From CBDDFQ01 sp965227035 (GTDB lineage Bacteria; Pseudomonadota; Gammaproteobacteria; Burkholderiales; Burkholderiaceae_C), in contig OZ245724.1 in the NCBI GenBank assembly GCA_965227035.1, forward strand, positions 62,001-126,000: 64,000 nt of DNA, given 5' to 3'. Made by a program: the position numbers and the translations under genes. The notes beneath the pieces are model-generated. The model did no database searches and was not told where the DNA came from. It saw only the letters and a program-made list of their open reading frames with translations. Shown in pieces: positions 16,862-26,404 of this stretch. Within the stretch, counting starts at the first letter, position 1, and every line of letters starts with the position of its first letter.

Positions 16862-17615
16862 GCGCGCGACGATTTGCGTTTCAGTAGTGAGCCACGGGCA
16901 CGGAGAAGAAGTGCTGTCGCTGCTTGAAGACTTGTGTCGCCTCTGTACCCGCAGCGTTTCGCAAGTCGTGCTCACACTCAACGTGCCCGAACCGGAAGTC
17001 GATTCGTGGGTGGCGACCAGGAGGTTTCCTTTCGAATTGAATGTTGTTCGAAATACGGGACCCAAGGGGTACGGAGCAAATCACAACGCTGCCTTCGCGC
17101 ATTGCCGGTCGACGTTCTTCTGCGTGTTGAACCCCGACGTGGTTCTGGATAACGACCCGTTCCCCATGCTCGTGTTGGCAGCGCAATCGGCCGATGCAGG
17201 ACTGGCGTTTCCGATTCAGCTCGATAAACATAAACGTCCGCAGGATTTCGCGCGACGTGTACCGACGCCTTGGGATCTGGTCGGGCGGCATTTGCTTCGC
17301 AAAAAATTCGTGCCACCTAGCCGGCCGGAATTCGTCTCCGGCGCCTGCATGTTTTTCCCGTCCGACGTCTACCGAACCATCGCCGGTTTCGATGAACGCT
17401 ATTTCATGTACTGCGAGGACGTCGATATTTCTCTTCGAACCCAACTCGCCGGAAAGCGCTTGGTGCCCGCCAAGGCCACGATAATCCACGAAGCGCATCG
17501 CTCTAGCCGCAAAAATCTGCGGCATATGTCGTGGCACATAAGGAGTCTTATCAGGCTCTGGTCATCTACTGCGTTCTGGAAGTTCTGGAAAAACCGACGA
17601 GAAACCGATCAGTGA
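16854..17615 (+). CDS. GT2 glycosyltransferase (GTG start)
   Basis: Second rhamnosyltransferase-like GT2 enzyme, 253 residues. It starts with GTG at 16854, inside the end of the previous gene. The core motifs are complete: CVSVVSHGHGEEV, RNTGPKGYGANHNAAF, FCVLNPDVVLDN as the metal site, and DERYFMYCEDVDISLR carrying the catalytic acid residues. It lacks the C-terminal membrane segment of its upstream neighbour. Its stop overlaps the GTG start of the WbaP/WcaJ-like gene, so the three genes are likely coupled in translation. Confidence 0.83.
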   Translation: MTERATICVSVVSHGHGEEVLSLLEDLCRLCTRSVSQVVLTLNVPEPEVDSWVATRRFPFELNVVRNTGPKGYGANHNAAFAHCRSTFFCVLNPDVVLDNDPFPMLVLAAQSADAGLAFPIQLDKHKRPQDFARRVPTPWDLVGRHLLRKKFVPPSRPEFVSGACMFFPSDVYRTIAGFDERYFMYCEDVDISLRTQLAGKRLVPAKATIIHEAHRSSRKNLRHMSWHIRSLIRLWSSTAFWKFWKNRRETDQ

Positions 17616-19075
17616 TAACGGTGACAAAGACGAGTCTGCGAGGGAACACACAGCGTCAGCGCATCCGCGTAGTAACGCTGCTTTTGGCCGACCTCGCGTC
17701 CATGTTTTTTTCGTGGGTCTTCGCAGTGCTAGTGGCTACCGCCATCGGACGGGGTTTTTTGGCCCAATGGTTTCCGCTTTCAACAGTTGAAGGAATCACC
17801 TACACCTTCATGACCGCGTTGGTCATTCTGTCGCTGGCCGCAGCAGGTCAGTACGTGCGGCGCGGCGCCTACTGGGAAGAGACTCGAGTCGTGTGGCGCC
17901 ATGTCATGTTGATTGGCCTGATCAACTTCGCCATCAACTTTTTTGTGCAGGTGAGCTACAGCCGGACAGTGCTGGTGCTGGCCTGGTGCTTTGTGCTTGT
18001 GCTAATTCCAGCCGGGCGCATTGCTGCCCGAGAACTGCTTATTCGCGCTGGATTGTGGAAACGCAAAGCGCTGGTTGTGGGCGACGGTCCTAATGCAGAT
18101 TCGACTATCGATGCTATTCGCGATGAGCGTCACATGGGCCTTGAGCTGGCTGCACTCATGCGGATCGGTTCCGATACCGACGACGCGCGAGCCCTGTCAC
18201 TTCGTGTGCCAATCTTCCAGATTCATCAGGGCGTCGAACGCGTTGCGGCAGAACTCGGCTGCGAGGTGATCCTGGTTGCATTCGACGACAAGACACAATC
18301 GCGCACCTCAGAAATTGTGAGCGGCCTGCACGGCGAACGATTCGATATTTTTGTGGTTCCGGCTTTGCAGGGCCTTCCAGTACAGGGCATGCAAGCCCAG
18401 TATTTTTTCAGCAACGACGTACTTTTTCTTAGATTGCAGCACCGCCTGTTTAGTCCGATGGCGCGATTCATGAAGAGATCCATCGACATTGTTTTTTCGC
18501 TGCTGGCGCTGGCGTGTTTCTCGCCGTTGATGGTTTGGGTGGCGTGGCGGATTTGGCGAGAAGACGGTGGCCCGGTCATGTATTCGCAGCCGCGGGTGGG
18601 CGAGGGTACTCGCGATTTCGAGTTCCTGAAATTTCGCTCCATGGTTCGCAATGCCGATCAGCAACTTGCCGATTGGCCCCGAACCAATCCGGCGCTTCAT
18701 GCCGAATACGTGGCGAACAACTTCAAGCTCGCCAACGATCCCCGCGTGCTGAAGGTCGGGCAATTCATTCGCCGTCGAAGCATCGACGAGCTTCCGCAGC
18801 TGATCAACGTGTTGCGTGGCGACATGAGCCTGGTCGGTCCGCGTCCTTTGCTGCGACGCGAACTACCGAGCTATCCGCACGATGGAATGCAACTCTATTT
18901 GCAGGTGAAGCCGGGCATTACCGGCCTCTGGCAAGTTAGTGGCCGTAGCACGACCACCTTCGCTCAGCGCTCGGCGCTAGACAGCTGGTACGTGCGCAAC
19001 TGGTCCCTGTGGGTCGATTGGGTTATTTTGCTGAAGACGGTTCGCGTGGTGCTATCGGCCAAAGGGGCCATATAG
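17612..19075 (+). CDS. Undecaprenyl-phosphate hexose-1-phosphate transferase (WbaP/WcaJ type)
   Basis: Initiating transferase that puts a hexose-1-phosphate (glucose or galactose) on undecaprenyl phosphate at the inner membrane. The start chosen is GTG at 17612, which overlaps the preceding stop as GTGA and gives 487 residues. A longer in-frame extension to 17531 only shadows the GT2 gene. Order: four to five N-terminal membrane helices, a central nucleotide-binding-like domain (about 155-270), then the catalytic sugar-transferase domain. The last shows KRSIDIVFSLLALACFSPL, KFRSMVRNAD, RSIDELPQLINVLRGDMSLV and GPRPLL. The last 53 bp overlap the 3' end of the convergent O-antigen ligase gene. 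Confidence 0.9.
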   Translation: MITVTKTSLRGNTQRQRIRVVTLLLADLASMFFSWVFAVLVATAIGRGFLAQWFPLSTVEGITYTFMTALVILSLAAAGQYVRRGAYWEETRVVWRHVMLIGLINFAINFFVQVSYSRTVLVLAWCFVLVLIPAGRIAARELLIRAGLWKRKALVVGDGPNADSTIDAIRDERHMGLELAALMRIGSDTDDARALSLRVPIFQIHQGVERVAAELGCEVILVAFDDKTQSRTSEIVSGLHGERFDIFVVPALQGLPVQGMQAQYFFSNDVLFLRLQHRLFSPMARFMKRSIDIVFSLLALACFSPLMVWVAWRIWREDGGPVMYSQPRVGEGTRDFEFLKFRSMVRNADQQLADWPRTNPALHAEYVANNFKLANDPRVLKVGQFIRRRSIDELPQLINVLRGDMSLVGPRPLLRRELPSYPHDGMQLYLQVKPGITGLWQVSGRSTTTFAQRSALDSWYVRNWSLWVDWVILLKTVRVVLSAKGAI

Positions 19076-20270
19076 ATTCCCTGCTGGCGGTTATGGCCAG
19101 CAGCATGCCGAGCACCCACTGCAACGGCAGCGCCAGGGCTGCGTCCCGAAGTGCCGAGTTGAAGAAGTCGACCGTTACCAGCCCGGCGAGTGCCATCAAG
19201 GCAAGACGCCCCGTCAGATCCTTGCGTCGCCAACCCGGGATGGCGCAGGCAACCAGTACCGCCACTAACGATAGCGCTCCCGGGATTCCCGACTGCGAAC
19301 CCATCCACAGAAAATCGTTGTGAGGCATGTTGAAGTCGTGAAGGATTTCAGGCGTGCGCTCGATCCATAGCGTGTTCCACGCACCGATTCCCCAGCCAGC
19401 AATGGGTCGCTCCAGCATCATTTGCGACGTGAGTCTGTACATGATCACGCGAACGCCCCAGCTGTCCTGGGAGACGCGACCGTTGACGGCAGCCTGCGCC
19501 TCCGAAAGGCCCTTCTCGAACTTGTTGTGAACCGCGTCGGAAGTACCGACCACGGCAAAGGCGACGCCTGCAGCGAGGACAACGGCAATTGCAATCGGCC
19601 CAATTCTTCGTCTCCAGCGATGCACGCACGCAACGAGAAACATGAGCAGCAAAATAATGAGCGAGATACGAGACGGGTTCACAAAGCTCACGATCAGCAC
19701 GACTGCAACGAACAGCGGCGCCGCAAGCCAGCGGACAACTCCACGAAAATCCATGGCAATCACGATCGATGCAGCAGAAATCATGGCCATCAGAGCAGCG
19801 GCTGCGATTGACTTGTTGCCTGTGTGCTGAGCGACGCTGTTCATGAATCCGACGTCGGGAAGATGAAGCGCCAGCTTTACCGCGATCGTGATTAACGCAA
19901 GTCCCATGCTGACAAGAACTCCGCGCAAACCCCATTTCGCTTCGTAAGGCGTCAGGCAGATGGCGAGAGCCAGTGTCAGCGCAATGCGGACCCCATGAAA
20001 CAGGTTGATGCCGGTCTGTGGATAGTGAGGTCGGGCGATCAGCACGATCAACATCCACCCCAGATAGGCCACGAGAGGCCACCAGATCGGGTGCGATCGG
20101 AGTTTTTGAAAACGTGCGCGAAGGTGGCCTTCGGGAAGATCGCCAAATACCCCGGTGAGCATCATTGCGCCAAACACCAGCAGGAACCCGAGATAGTTCA
20201 TGCCGACCGGCAGGAACACTGCGCCTCCCCAAAAAAACGCGCAAATCGCGACCCAGTTTTTCTTGACCAT
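19023..20270 (-). CDS. O-antigen ligase / Wzy-type polymerase family membrane protein
   Basis: Polytopic inner-membrane protein of the Wzy_C/O-antigen ligase family, 415 residues with about eleven hydrophobic segments. The large periplasmic loop near residues 270-330 and the segment RPIAGWGIGAWNTLW followed by DFNMPHNDFLWMGSQSG match the family, in which the His of PHN is conserved. WaaL ligases and Wzy polymerases share these features, so the role could be joining the glycan to lipid A-core or polymerising repeat units. It is the only such gene in the window. It is divergent from manC with only 39 bp between starts, and overlaps the WbaP-like gene tail by 53 bp. Confidence 0.85.
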   Translation of the reverse strand: MVKKNWVAICAFFWGGAVFLPVGMNYLGFLLVFGAMMLTGVFGDLPEGHLRARFQKLRSHPIWWPLVAYLGWMLIVLIARPHYPQTGINLFHGVRIALTLALAICLTPYEAKWGLRGVLVSMGLALITIAVKLALHLPDVGFMNSVAQHTGNKSIAAAALMAMISAASIVIAMDFRGVVRWLAAPLFVAVVLIVSFVNPSRISLIILLLMFLVACVHRWRRRIGPIAIAVVLAAGVAFAVVGTSDAVHNKFEKGLSEAQAAVNGRVSQDSWGVRVIMYRLTSQMMLERPIAGWGIGAWNTLWIERTPEILHDFNMPHNDFLWMGSQSGIPGALSLVAVLVACAIPGWRRKDLTGRLALMALAGLVTVDFFNSALRDAALALPLQWVLGMLLAITASRESIWPLWPIAPREPSSAK

Positions 20271-20309
20271 GGCGGATTCTAGTCAGGGCATCCACGCATA
20301 ATTCAGCGA

Positions 20310-21725
20310 ATGATCCTACCGACCATCCTTTGCGGCGGTGCCGGCACCCGGCTCTGGCCGCTGTCGCGACGTGCGTACCCCAAGCAATTCGTCAAGTTGC
20401 TGGAGGATCGTTCCCTGCTTGCGGCGACTTTCGACAGGGTGTGGCCGTTCCTCGACCAGCAGGGATCGATCCTGTGCGTGGGTGCCGAGGACTACCGCTT
20501 TATAGTCGCTTCGGAGGCTGCGGATCACGGCTACCGCGCTACCCAGCTGCTCGAACCCGCCGGGCGCAATACCGCTGCGTCGATCGCCTTGGCCGCGCTG
20601 TATGCGAAACCTGGATGCGTTTTGCTTTGCTGTCCCGCCGATCACTACATTCCCGATGCCGCGCGCTTCAGGCGATTGGTCGAGGACGCGCTGCCCGCTG
20701 CCGTCAGCGGAGCAATCGTCACTTTCGGGATATCGCCGACTTTTCCGAGTACCGATTACGGATATATCCAGGCAGGTGAAAAGCTCAGCGACGAAGGCTT
20801 CGCTGTCAAAAGATTCGTGGAAAAGCCGGATCGCCCGAAAGCAGAGGGGTTCATCTCGGAAGGCGGCTTCTACTGGAATGCAGGCATTTTTCTCGCAGAT
20901 CGGGACGTGCTCATAGAGCAGTTTCGAATTCACGCCCCCAAGACTTTGAGCATCTGCCAGGGAGCAATGGACTTTGCGACCATCGACGGCGACTTCGTGC
21001 GGCCCGACAAAGACATTTTCTCGACGCTCGAGTCGGTTCCGTTCGACGTAGCCGTGATGGAGAAAACCACCGAAGCCGTCATGTTTCCGTTCGAAGGTCA
21101 GTGGAGCGATGTCGGAACCTGGGCTGCTGTCGCGGAACTCGCACCCGTTCAGACCGACCAGGGCAACGGGTCTGCAGGGGCGGTCGGAAAAGTACATCAC
21201 GTCGGCTCGACGCACACCTACGTCCATGCAGCAGGGGGACGCCCCGTAGTGACTTTGGGGACATCCGATCTGCTGGTGATCGATGCACCGGATGCGTTGC
21301 TCGTCGCCGACAGAAAGAGCTCCGCAGGTGTACGCGAGGTGGTCGACCGATTGGCCGCTTTGGATGTGTCCGAAGCACTGCAGCATCGGACCGTTGCGAG
21401 ACCATGGGGCAGCTACGACACGATCGAGGTAGGGCCGCGGTATCAGGTCAAAAAGCTGGTGGTAAAGCCGGGCGCTTCTCTTTCGCTCCAGTCGCACCGG
21501 CATCGAGCCGAACACTGGATAGTGGTGTCTGGCGTCGCAACCGTCACGGTAGGCGAAGAAACTAGAACTCTGCTGGAAAACCAGAGCACGTATATTCCGA
21601 TGGGAGAAAAACATCGTCTGGCCAATCTCGGTACCTCGCTTCTGGAGTTGATCGAGGTTCAGAGTGGCAGCTATCTTGGCGAAGACGACATCGTTCGATA
21701 TGAAGACAAGTACGGCAGGAGCTAA
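20310..21725 (+). CDS. manC: Mannose-1-phosphate guanylyltransferase / mannose-6-phosphate isomerase
   Basis: Bifunctional type II enzyme making GDP-D-mannose, 471 residues. The N-terminal nucleotidyltransferase domain shows CGGAGTRLWPLSRRAYPKQF and the FVEKPDRPKA active-site motif. The C-terminal cupin-type isomerase domain has SLSLQSHRHRAEHWIVVSG with metal-binding His residues, and a later STYIPMGEKHRL. Length and order match ManC/XanB. It heads the GDP-fucose segment: gmd follows after 3 bp and fcl overlaps gmd. No phosphomannomutase gene (manB) is in the window, so mannose-1-phosphate must come from elsewhere on the genome. Confidence 0.95.
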   Translation: MILPTILCGGAGTRLWPLSRRAYPKQFVKLLEDRSLLAATFDRVWPFLDQQGSILCVGAEDYRFIVASEAADHGYRATQLLEPAGRNTAASIALAALYAKPGCVLLCCPADHYIPDAARFRRLVEDALPAAVSGAIVTFGISPTFPSTDYGYIQAGEKLSDEGFAVKRFVEKPDRPKAEGFISEGGFYWNAGIFLADRDVLIEQFRIHAPKTLSICQGAMDFATIDGDFVRPDKDIFSTLESVPFDVAVMEKTTEAVMFPFEGQWSDVGTWAAVAELAPVQTDQGNGSAGAVGKVHHVGSTHTYVHAAGGRPVVTLGTSDLLVIDAPDALLVADRKSSAGVREVVDRLAALDVSEALQHRTVARPWGSYDTIEVGPRYQVKKLVVKPGASLSLQSHRHRAEHWIVVSGVATVTVGEETRTLLENQSTYIPMGEKHRLANLGTSLLELIEVQSGSYLGEDDIVRYEDKYGRS

Positions 21726-21728
21726 TTC

Positions 21729-22853
21729 ATGAGTCAAAAAACCGCGCTGATCACTGGTATCACCGGTCAGGATGGCTCGTATCTGGCCGAATTTCTTCTG
21801 AAGAAGGGCTACGAGGTCCACGGAATCAAACGCCGCTCCTCTTCGTTCAACACCCAGCGAATCGATCACCTTTATCAGGATCCCCATGTCGACGGCCGCA
21901 AGCTGATTCTTCACTACGGCGATTTGAGCGACGCGAGCAACCTGACGGCGATTATGCAGAAGGTGCAACCCGACGAGGTCTACAACCTCGGTGCTCAAAG
22001 CCATGTGGCCGTGAGTTTCGAAAGTCCGGAATACACGGCCGACGTGGACGCGCTGGGTACGCTGAGGCTTCTCGAAGCGATTCGCCTGCTTGGCCTGTCC
22101 AAAAAAACGCGCTTTTATCAAGCCAGCTCCAGCGAACTCTATGGCCTGGTGCAGGAAACTCCGCAGAAAGAAACAACACCGTTCTACCCGCGCAGCCCGT
22201 ATGGGGTCGCCAAGCTTTACGCGTACTGGATTTGCGTGAACTACCGCGAGTCGTATGGCATGTACGCTTGCAACGGAATTTTGTTCAACCATGAAAGCCC
22301 GCGACGCGGCGAGACTTTCGTGACACGCAAAATTACCCGTGGTTTGAGCCGAATCGCGCAGGGACTCGACCGCTGTCTGTACATGGGCAATCTGGATGCC
22401 CTCCGGGATTGGGGCCACGCACGCGACTATGTGCGCATGCAATGGATGATGCTCCAGCAAGATGTGGCGAAGGACTACGTGATCGCAACCGGAACCCAAT
22501 ACAGCATTCGGCAGTTCGCAGTGCGGGCCGCGGCAGAACTGGGTATCACGTTGAAGTTCGAAGGCAAGGGAGTAGACGAGCGCGCTTTAGTGGACTCGAT
22601 TTCTGGCGAGAAGGCACCGGCCCTCAAATCCGGCGATGTGATCCTGCGTATCGATCCGCGCTATTTCAGGCCCGCAGAAGTCGCCACGCTCCTGGGCGAT
22701 CCGTCGAAGGCGAAAGCCGATCTCGGCTGGTTACCCGAGACGACGTTCGACGACATGGTCAAAGAAATGGTCGAGCACGATCTCGATCTGGCTTCGCGCA
22801 ACGCGGTGTTGATAAAGCACGGCTACGACGTTCCAGCGGAGTCCCGCGAGTGA
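21729..22853 (+). CDS. gmd: GDP-mannose 4,6-dehydratase
   Basis: NADP-dependent SDR that converts GDP-D-mannose to GDP-4-keto-6-deoxy-D-mannose, the first step to GDP-L-fucose. It has 374 residues, as usual. Motifs: LITGITGQDGSYLAEFLL, YNLGAQSHVAVSF, the catalytic YQASSSELYG, and PRSPYGVAKLYAYW with the Tyr-Lys pair. The segment FNHESPRRGETFVTRK is a strong family mark. It starts 3 bp after manC and its stop is overlapped by the fcl start. Confidence 0.96.
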   Translation: MSQKTALITGITGQDGSYLAEFLLKKGYEVHGIKRRSSSFNTQRIDHLYQDPHVDGRKLILHYGDLSDASNLTAIMQKVQPDEVYNLGAQSHVAVSFESPEYTADVDALGTLRLLEAIRLLGLSKKTRFYQASSSELYGLVQETPQKETTPFYPRSPYGVAKLYAYWICVNYRESYGMYACNGILFNHESPRRGETFVTRKITRGLSRIAQGLDRCLYMGNLDALRDWGHARDYVRMQWMMLQQDVAKDYVIATGTQYSIRQFAVRAAAELGITLKFEGKGVDERALVDSISGEKAPALKSGDVILRIDPRYFRPAEVATLLGDPSKAKADLGWLPETTFDDMVKEMVEHDLDLASRNAVLIKHGYDVPAESRE

Positions 22854-23821
22854 CCGGAAAGCTGCCCTCGAAGATTTATGTAGCGGGGCATCGCGGCATG
22901 GTGGGCGGCGCGATTCTTCGGCAACTGTCCCGGAACAATGAAACGAACATCGTCACGCGAACGCATGCCGAACTGAATCTCGTCGATCAAGCAGCCGTCA
23001 ACGATTTTTTCGAAAGAGAAAAGCCGGCAGAGGTTTATCTTGCCGCAGCGAAAGTAGGCGGCATTCACGCAAACAATACCTATCCCGCTGAATTCATCTA
23101 CGACAACCTGATGATTCAGTCGAACGTGATCCACGCGGCGCATGTTCATGGCGTGCAGAAGCTCATGTTTTTGGGTAGCAGCTGCATTTATCCAAGGCTC
23201 GCCGCCCAGCCCATGACCGAAGACTCGCTGCTTACAGGCACGCTCGAGCCGACCAACGAGCCTTATGCGATCGCAAAGATCGCGGGCATCAAGATGTGCG
23301 AAAGCTACAACCGGCAGTACGGCCGAGACTACCGAAGCGTCATGCCGACCAATCTGTACGGCCCAGGCGACAACTACCACCCCGAAAACAGTCACGTCGT
23401 TCCCGCATTGATCAGACGATTTCACGAGGCAAAGTTGTCAGGGGCCAGCGAAGTGTCCATTTGGGGAACCGGCACTCCGATGCGCGAGTTCCTGTATGTC
23501 GACGACATGGCGTCGGCAGCAGTGCACGTCATGAATCTGCCGCGAGAAAAATATGAGGAATTCACCGAGCCTATGCTCGGACATCTCAATGTGGGTTACG
23601 GCTCGGACGTGAGCATCGCGAACCTTTCACTTCTCATTTCGAAAACGGTGGGCTACGACGGACGAATCGTTTTCGATGTGAGCAAGCCAGACGGAGCGCC
23701 GCGTAAGTGGATGGATTCGAGCAAGTTGCGCGAGACCGGCTGGACCCCGATGATCGATCTACCCGAGGGTATCGCGCGAGCCTACAAGGACTTCATCTCG
23801 GGCGGTTCGCCCAAGTCGTAG
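22850..23821 (+). CDS. fcl: GDP-L-fucose synthase
   Basis: NADPH-dependent 3,5-epimerase/4-reductase that finishes GDP-L-fucose. The start chosen is the GTG at 22850, overlapping the gmd stop (GTGA). It gives 323 residues, close to the family's 320. The frame extends further upstream, but that part shadows gmd. Visible motifs: IYVAGHRGMVGGAIL, FLGSSCIYPRLA with the catalytic Ser, EPYAIAKIAGIKMCE with Tyr and Lys, and NLYGPGDNYHPENSHV. The product is presumably used by the GT11 fucosyltransferase at 27208. Confidence 0.95.
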   Translation: MTGKLPSKIYVAGHRGMVGGAILRQLSRNNETNIVTRTHAELNLVDQAAVNDFFEREKPAEVYLAAAKVGGIHANNTYPAEFIYDNLMIQSNVIHAAHVHGVQKLMFLGSSCIYPRLAAQPMTEDSLLTGTLEPTNEPYAIAKIAGIKMCESYNRQYGRDYRSVMPTNLYGPGDNYHPENSHVVPALIRRFHEAKLSGASEVSIWGTGTPMREFLYVDDMASAAVHVMNLPREKYEEFTEPMLGHLNVGYGSDVSIANLSLLISKTVGYDGRIVFDVSKPDGAPRKWMDSSKLRETGWTPMIDLPEGIARAYKDFISGGSPKS

Positions 23822-23830
23822 CCCAGCCAC

Positions 23831-25072
23831 ATGTCGAATCACGGGAAGCGTTTTTTCGAGAATTTGGCCTGGCTTTTCGGCGATCGGGTAGTAAGACTGT
23901 TGGTAGGCGCGTTCATGTCTGTGTGGATGGCGCGTTATCTCCAACCCGCACTCTTTGGGCAATTGAGTTTTGCTTTGGCGGTATCGGTAGTTTTGGCGCC
24001 GGTAACGACACTGGGACTGCAAAGCGTGGTGGTTCGTGAGTTGGCGTTGGGGAGGATTTCTGCAAGGCGTTTGGTTGGCGTGGGATTCCGCGCTCAACTC
24101 TTGTCTGCCTTCTTGTCCGTCGGGGTAGCTTGTGTGTTCGCAGGCGCGGCTTCGTCTTTCGGATCGCAGGAATTCTGGGTGGTGACCATAGTCGCGTTGA
24201 CCCTATTTCCGAAAGCCGCAGACAGCTTTCGATATGTTTTCGAGTCGAATGGAAGTTTCCGTTACCCGGTCATTGCGGACTCGGCGGGGTTTCTTCTCTC
24301 GACGATCGTGCGGATCTTGCTCATCGTTTTCGAGGCGCCCCTCATTGCCTTCGCATGGGCTTTGGTTTTCGAGGCAGGTACGGGCGGGGTGTTGCTTTAC
24401 GTCTTCTACAGAAGACAGGCCAGGAGTGAACCGGGCACAGGCGATCGAAGAATCCTGAAAGGGCTGTTGCAGACGAGTTGGCCGCTAATGTTGGCCGCAA
24501 CCGCTGCAGCGTTGTACACGCGAATCGATCAGATCATGTTGAATTTTTTCCTCGGAAACGAAGCGGTGGGATTGTTCGCTGCTGCGAATCGCCTCATCGA
24601 GGCCGGATTCATGTTTCCTGGAGTGGCGGTTCTGGCGGCCAATTCAATGCTGCTGCGCTCTTTGAAAATGGACGTCGCGCTTCACAGAAAACAATATCGG
24701 CGCGTGTTTTTCTCGATGAGCGCTGCCGCAATACTTGTTTCAATATTGGTGACGGTTTTCTCTCACGAAATCGAGCGACTGCTCTATCGCGACGCTTTTC
24801 CCGGTTCTGGCGAGGTCATGGCAATCAGCATTTGGGCTCTTGTTTTCGTAGTCATCGGGATGGTCACGAATCAATGGCTGATTTCCCGAAATTTCACTGG
24901 CTATGTTGGGTTTAGAAGCGGGGCTGGGTTGTTGGCAAGCGTCATTTCGAACTTGATCCTTATCCCGAAATACGGGATCTATGGGGCAGCAGTGTCGGTG
25001 GTGGTTGGGCATGGCGCATCGACTCTTTCGGTGTTGATTTTTCCGAAAGCCCGCGAGGCTTTCCGCGTATGA
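23831..25072 (+). CDS. Polysaccharide flippase, Wzx/MATE-like (first of two)
   Basis: Oligosaccharide flippase of the Wzx/polysaccharide-transporter superfamily, 413 residues with about twelve hydrophobic segments. It begins with the family-typical RFFENLAWLFGDRVVRLLVGAFMSVWMARYL region (broken here by charges), followed by PALFGQLSFALAV. It moves undecaprenyl-linked repeat units to the periplasmic leaflet. The stop overlaps the start of a second flippase gene by 4 bp (ATGA). The protein sequences of the two are clearly different, so this is not a recent duplication. Confidence 0.87.
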   Translation: MSNHGKRFFENLAWLFGDRVVRLLVGAFMSVWMARYLQPALFGQLSFALAVSVVLAPVTTLGLQSVVVRELALGRISARRLVGVGFRAQLLSAFLSVGVACVFAGAASSFGSQEFWVVTIVALTLFPKAADSFRYVFESNGSFRYPVIADSAGFLLSTIVRILLIVFEAPLIAFAWALVFEAGTGGVLLYVFYRRQARSEPGTGDRRILKGLLQTSWPLMLAATAAALYTRIDQIMLNFFLGNEAVGLFAAANRLIEAGFMFPGVAVLAANSMLLRSLKMDVALHRKQYRRVFFSMSAAAILVSILVTVFSHEIERLLYRDAFPGSGEVMAISIWALVFVVIGMVTNQWLISRNFTGYVGFRSGAGLLASVISNLILIPKYGIYGAAVSVVVGHGASTLSVLIFPKAREAFRV

Positions 25073-26361
25073 CGCGAGCCCCACGCATCTGGCAAAACAT
25101 CGTCGCCAATTACGCTGGCGCTGCGGTCGCCGCCATTCTTCCCATCCTTGCGCTTCCGTTTTATCTGCACCTGCTAGGACCCGGGGAGTTCGGCTTGATC
25201 GGTTTCGTCATGACCTTGATCAGCCTCATGTGGATCCTGGATGCTGGCGTTTCGCAGGCCTTGGTTCCCGATATTGCGCAACGCTTGAACGGAAACGAGA
25301 CCGACAAAAATTCCGCAATTTCATTGAGCGCGGGTTTCGAGCGAATCTATTGGATTTTCGCGGCTGCCACCGCTGTCGCCATGATGCTTGCCGCCACATT
25401 GATCGCGAAATTCTGGCTGCGCCTCGATGGCGAGATGGGGCTTGTCGCATCGCGCGTCATAGCAGGCGGCGCCATTCTGTTTCTGATCACCTTTCCGGGC
25501 GCGCTTTACAGAAGCATGCTGGTTGCGACCCAGGCCCAAATTCAGCTCAACAAGATTCAAATCGTTGCCAACGTGTTGCGGTACGGCGGTGCGGCAATCG
25601 CGCTATACGTATGGCCAAGCATTTACGCATGGCTTGTCTGGATGCTGTTGGTGGCAGCCTGCGAAATGGTCGTGCGACGCCGGGCAGCGTGGAGCGCGAT
25701 CGGCCTTTCGAACAAGATGAGTTGGACTGAACCCTGGAATGCACCCCTCATAAGGCAGATAGCACCTCAAGTGCAAAAGCTATGCGTCGCGGCCGGGCTC
25801 GGTGCGCTCACCACCCAAATAGACAAGATCTTTGTGAGCCGAATGTTCTCGGTCGAGCAGTTCGGTTATTACGTGATCGCCTCGTCTTGCGCTTTCGGCG
25901 CACTGCAGTTGATCTACCCGTTCACTCAGGCGACCTTACCTGTTGTTGTCTCGCTCCTGAATAACAAGGGAAAATTGTGGACGCTTTATTTGCGCCTTCT
26001 GTCGGTGATTTCGATGGTCGTCGCCGCCTTGGGGTTGCTCTATGTGTTCGCAGGAATTCCGGTGTTGCGCCTTTGGCTTCACAACGACAACGCCGTAATC
26101 GTGATTTATCCGGTGTTGGGCGCGTTGTTCCTCGGCACTGCTCTGAACGCGTTTTACACAGTCGGCTATATGAACTGGTTGGTCAGGAAGCGCGCGGCGG
26201 CAATACTGACAGTCAACGCGCTAGGATTGCTCATTAGCATCCCACTTTTTCCTGCAGTTATCGGGTTCTTCGGATTACCCGGCGCTGCCTTGTGCTGGGT
26301 TGTCGTCAACGTCATTGGCGCGACCTGGAGTCTCGGTACCGTGTTGAAAGAAACTCGTTGA
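25069..26361 (+). CDS. Polysaccharide flippase, Wzx/MATE-like (second of two)
   Basis: Second Wzx-type membrane protein, 430 residues with twelve to fourteen hydrophobic segments. The N-terminus IWQNIVANYAGAAVAAILPI and the following HLLGPGEFGLIGFVMTL are characteristic for the superfamily. It is coupled to the first flippase gene by a 4-bp overlap. Two flippases in tandem suggest two different lipid-linked substrates, or that one exports a subunit made in another pathway. A 43-bp gap precedes the DUF268 gene. Confidence 0.87.
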   Translation: MTRAPRIWQNIVANYAGAAVAAILPILALPFYLHLLGPGEFGLIGFVMTLISLMWILDAGVSQALVPDIAQRLNGNETDKNSAISLSAGFERIYWIFAAATAVAMMLAATLIAKFWLRLDGEMGLVASRVIAGGAILFLITFPGALYRSMLVATQAQIQLNKIQIVANVLRYGGAAIALYVWPSIYAWLVWMLLVAACEMVVRRRAAWSAIGLSNKMSWTEPWNAPLIRQIAPQVQKLCVAAGLGALTTQIDKIFVSRMFSVEQFGYYVIASSCAFGALQLIYPFTQATLPVVVSLLNNKGKLWTLYLRLLSVISMVVAALGLLYVFAGIPVLRLWLHNDNAVIVIYPVLGALFLGTALNAFYTVGYMNWLVRKRAAAILTVNALGLLISIPLFPAVIGFFGLPGAALCWVVVNVIGATWSLGTVLKETR

Positions 26362-26404
26362 AAGTCTTTACCAGAACGTCCACTAAAGACGCCGAGGGAG
26401 CCCG

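Noticed and set aside
20316..22499. Very long open frame on the minus strand (about 727 codons) opposite manC and gmd
   Set aside because: It mirrors two well-recognised plus-strand genes, has no recognisable domain, and is explained by high-GC codon bias. Similar long antisense frames opposite 37978-39774, 40554-42341 and 41927-44221 were rejected for the same reason.
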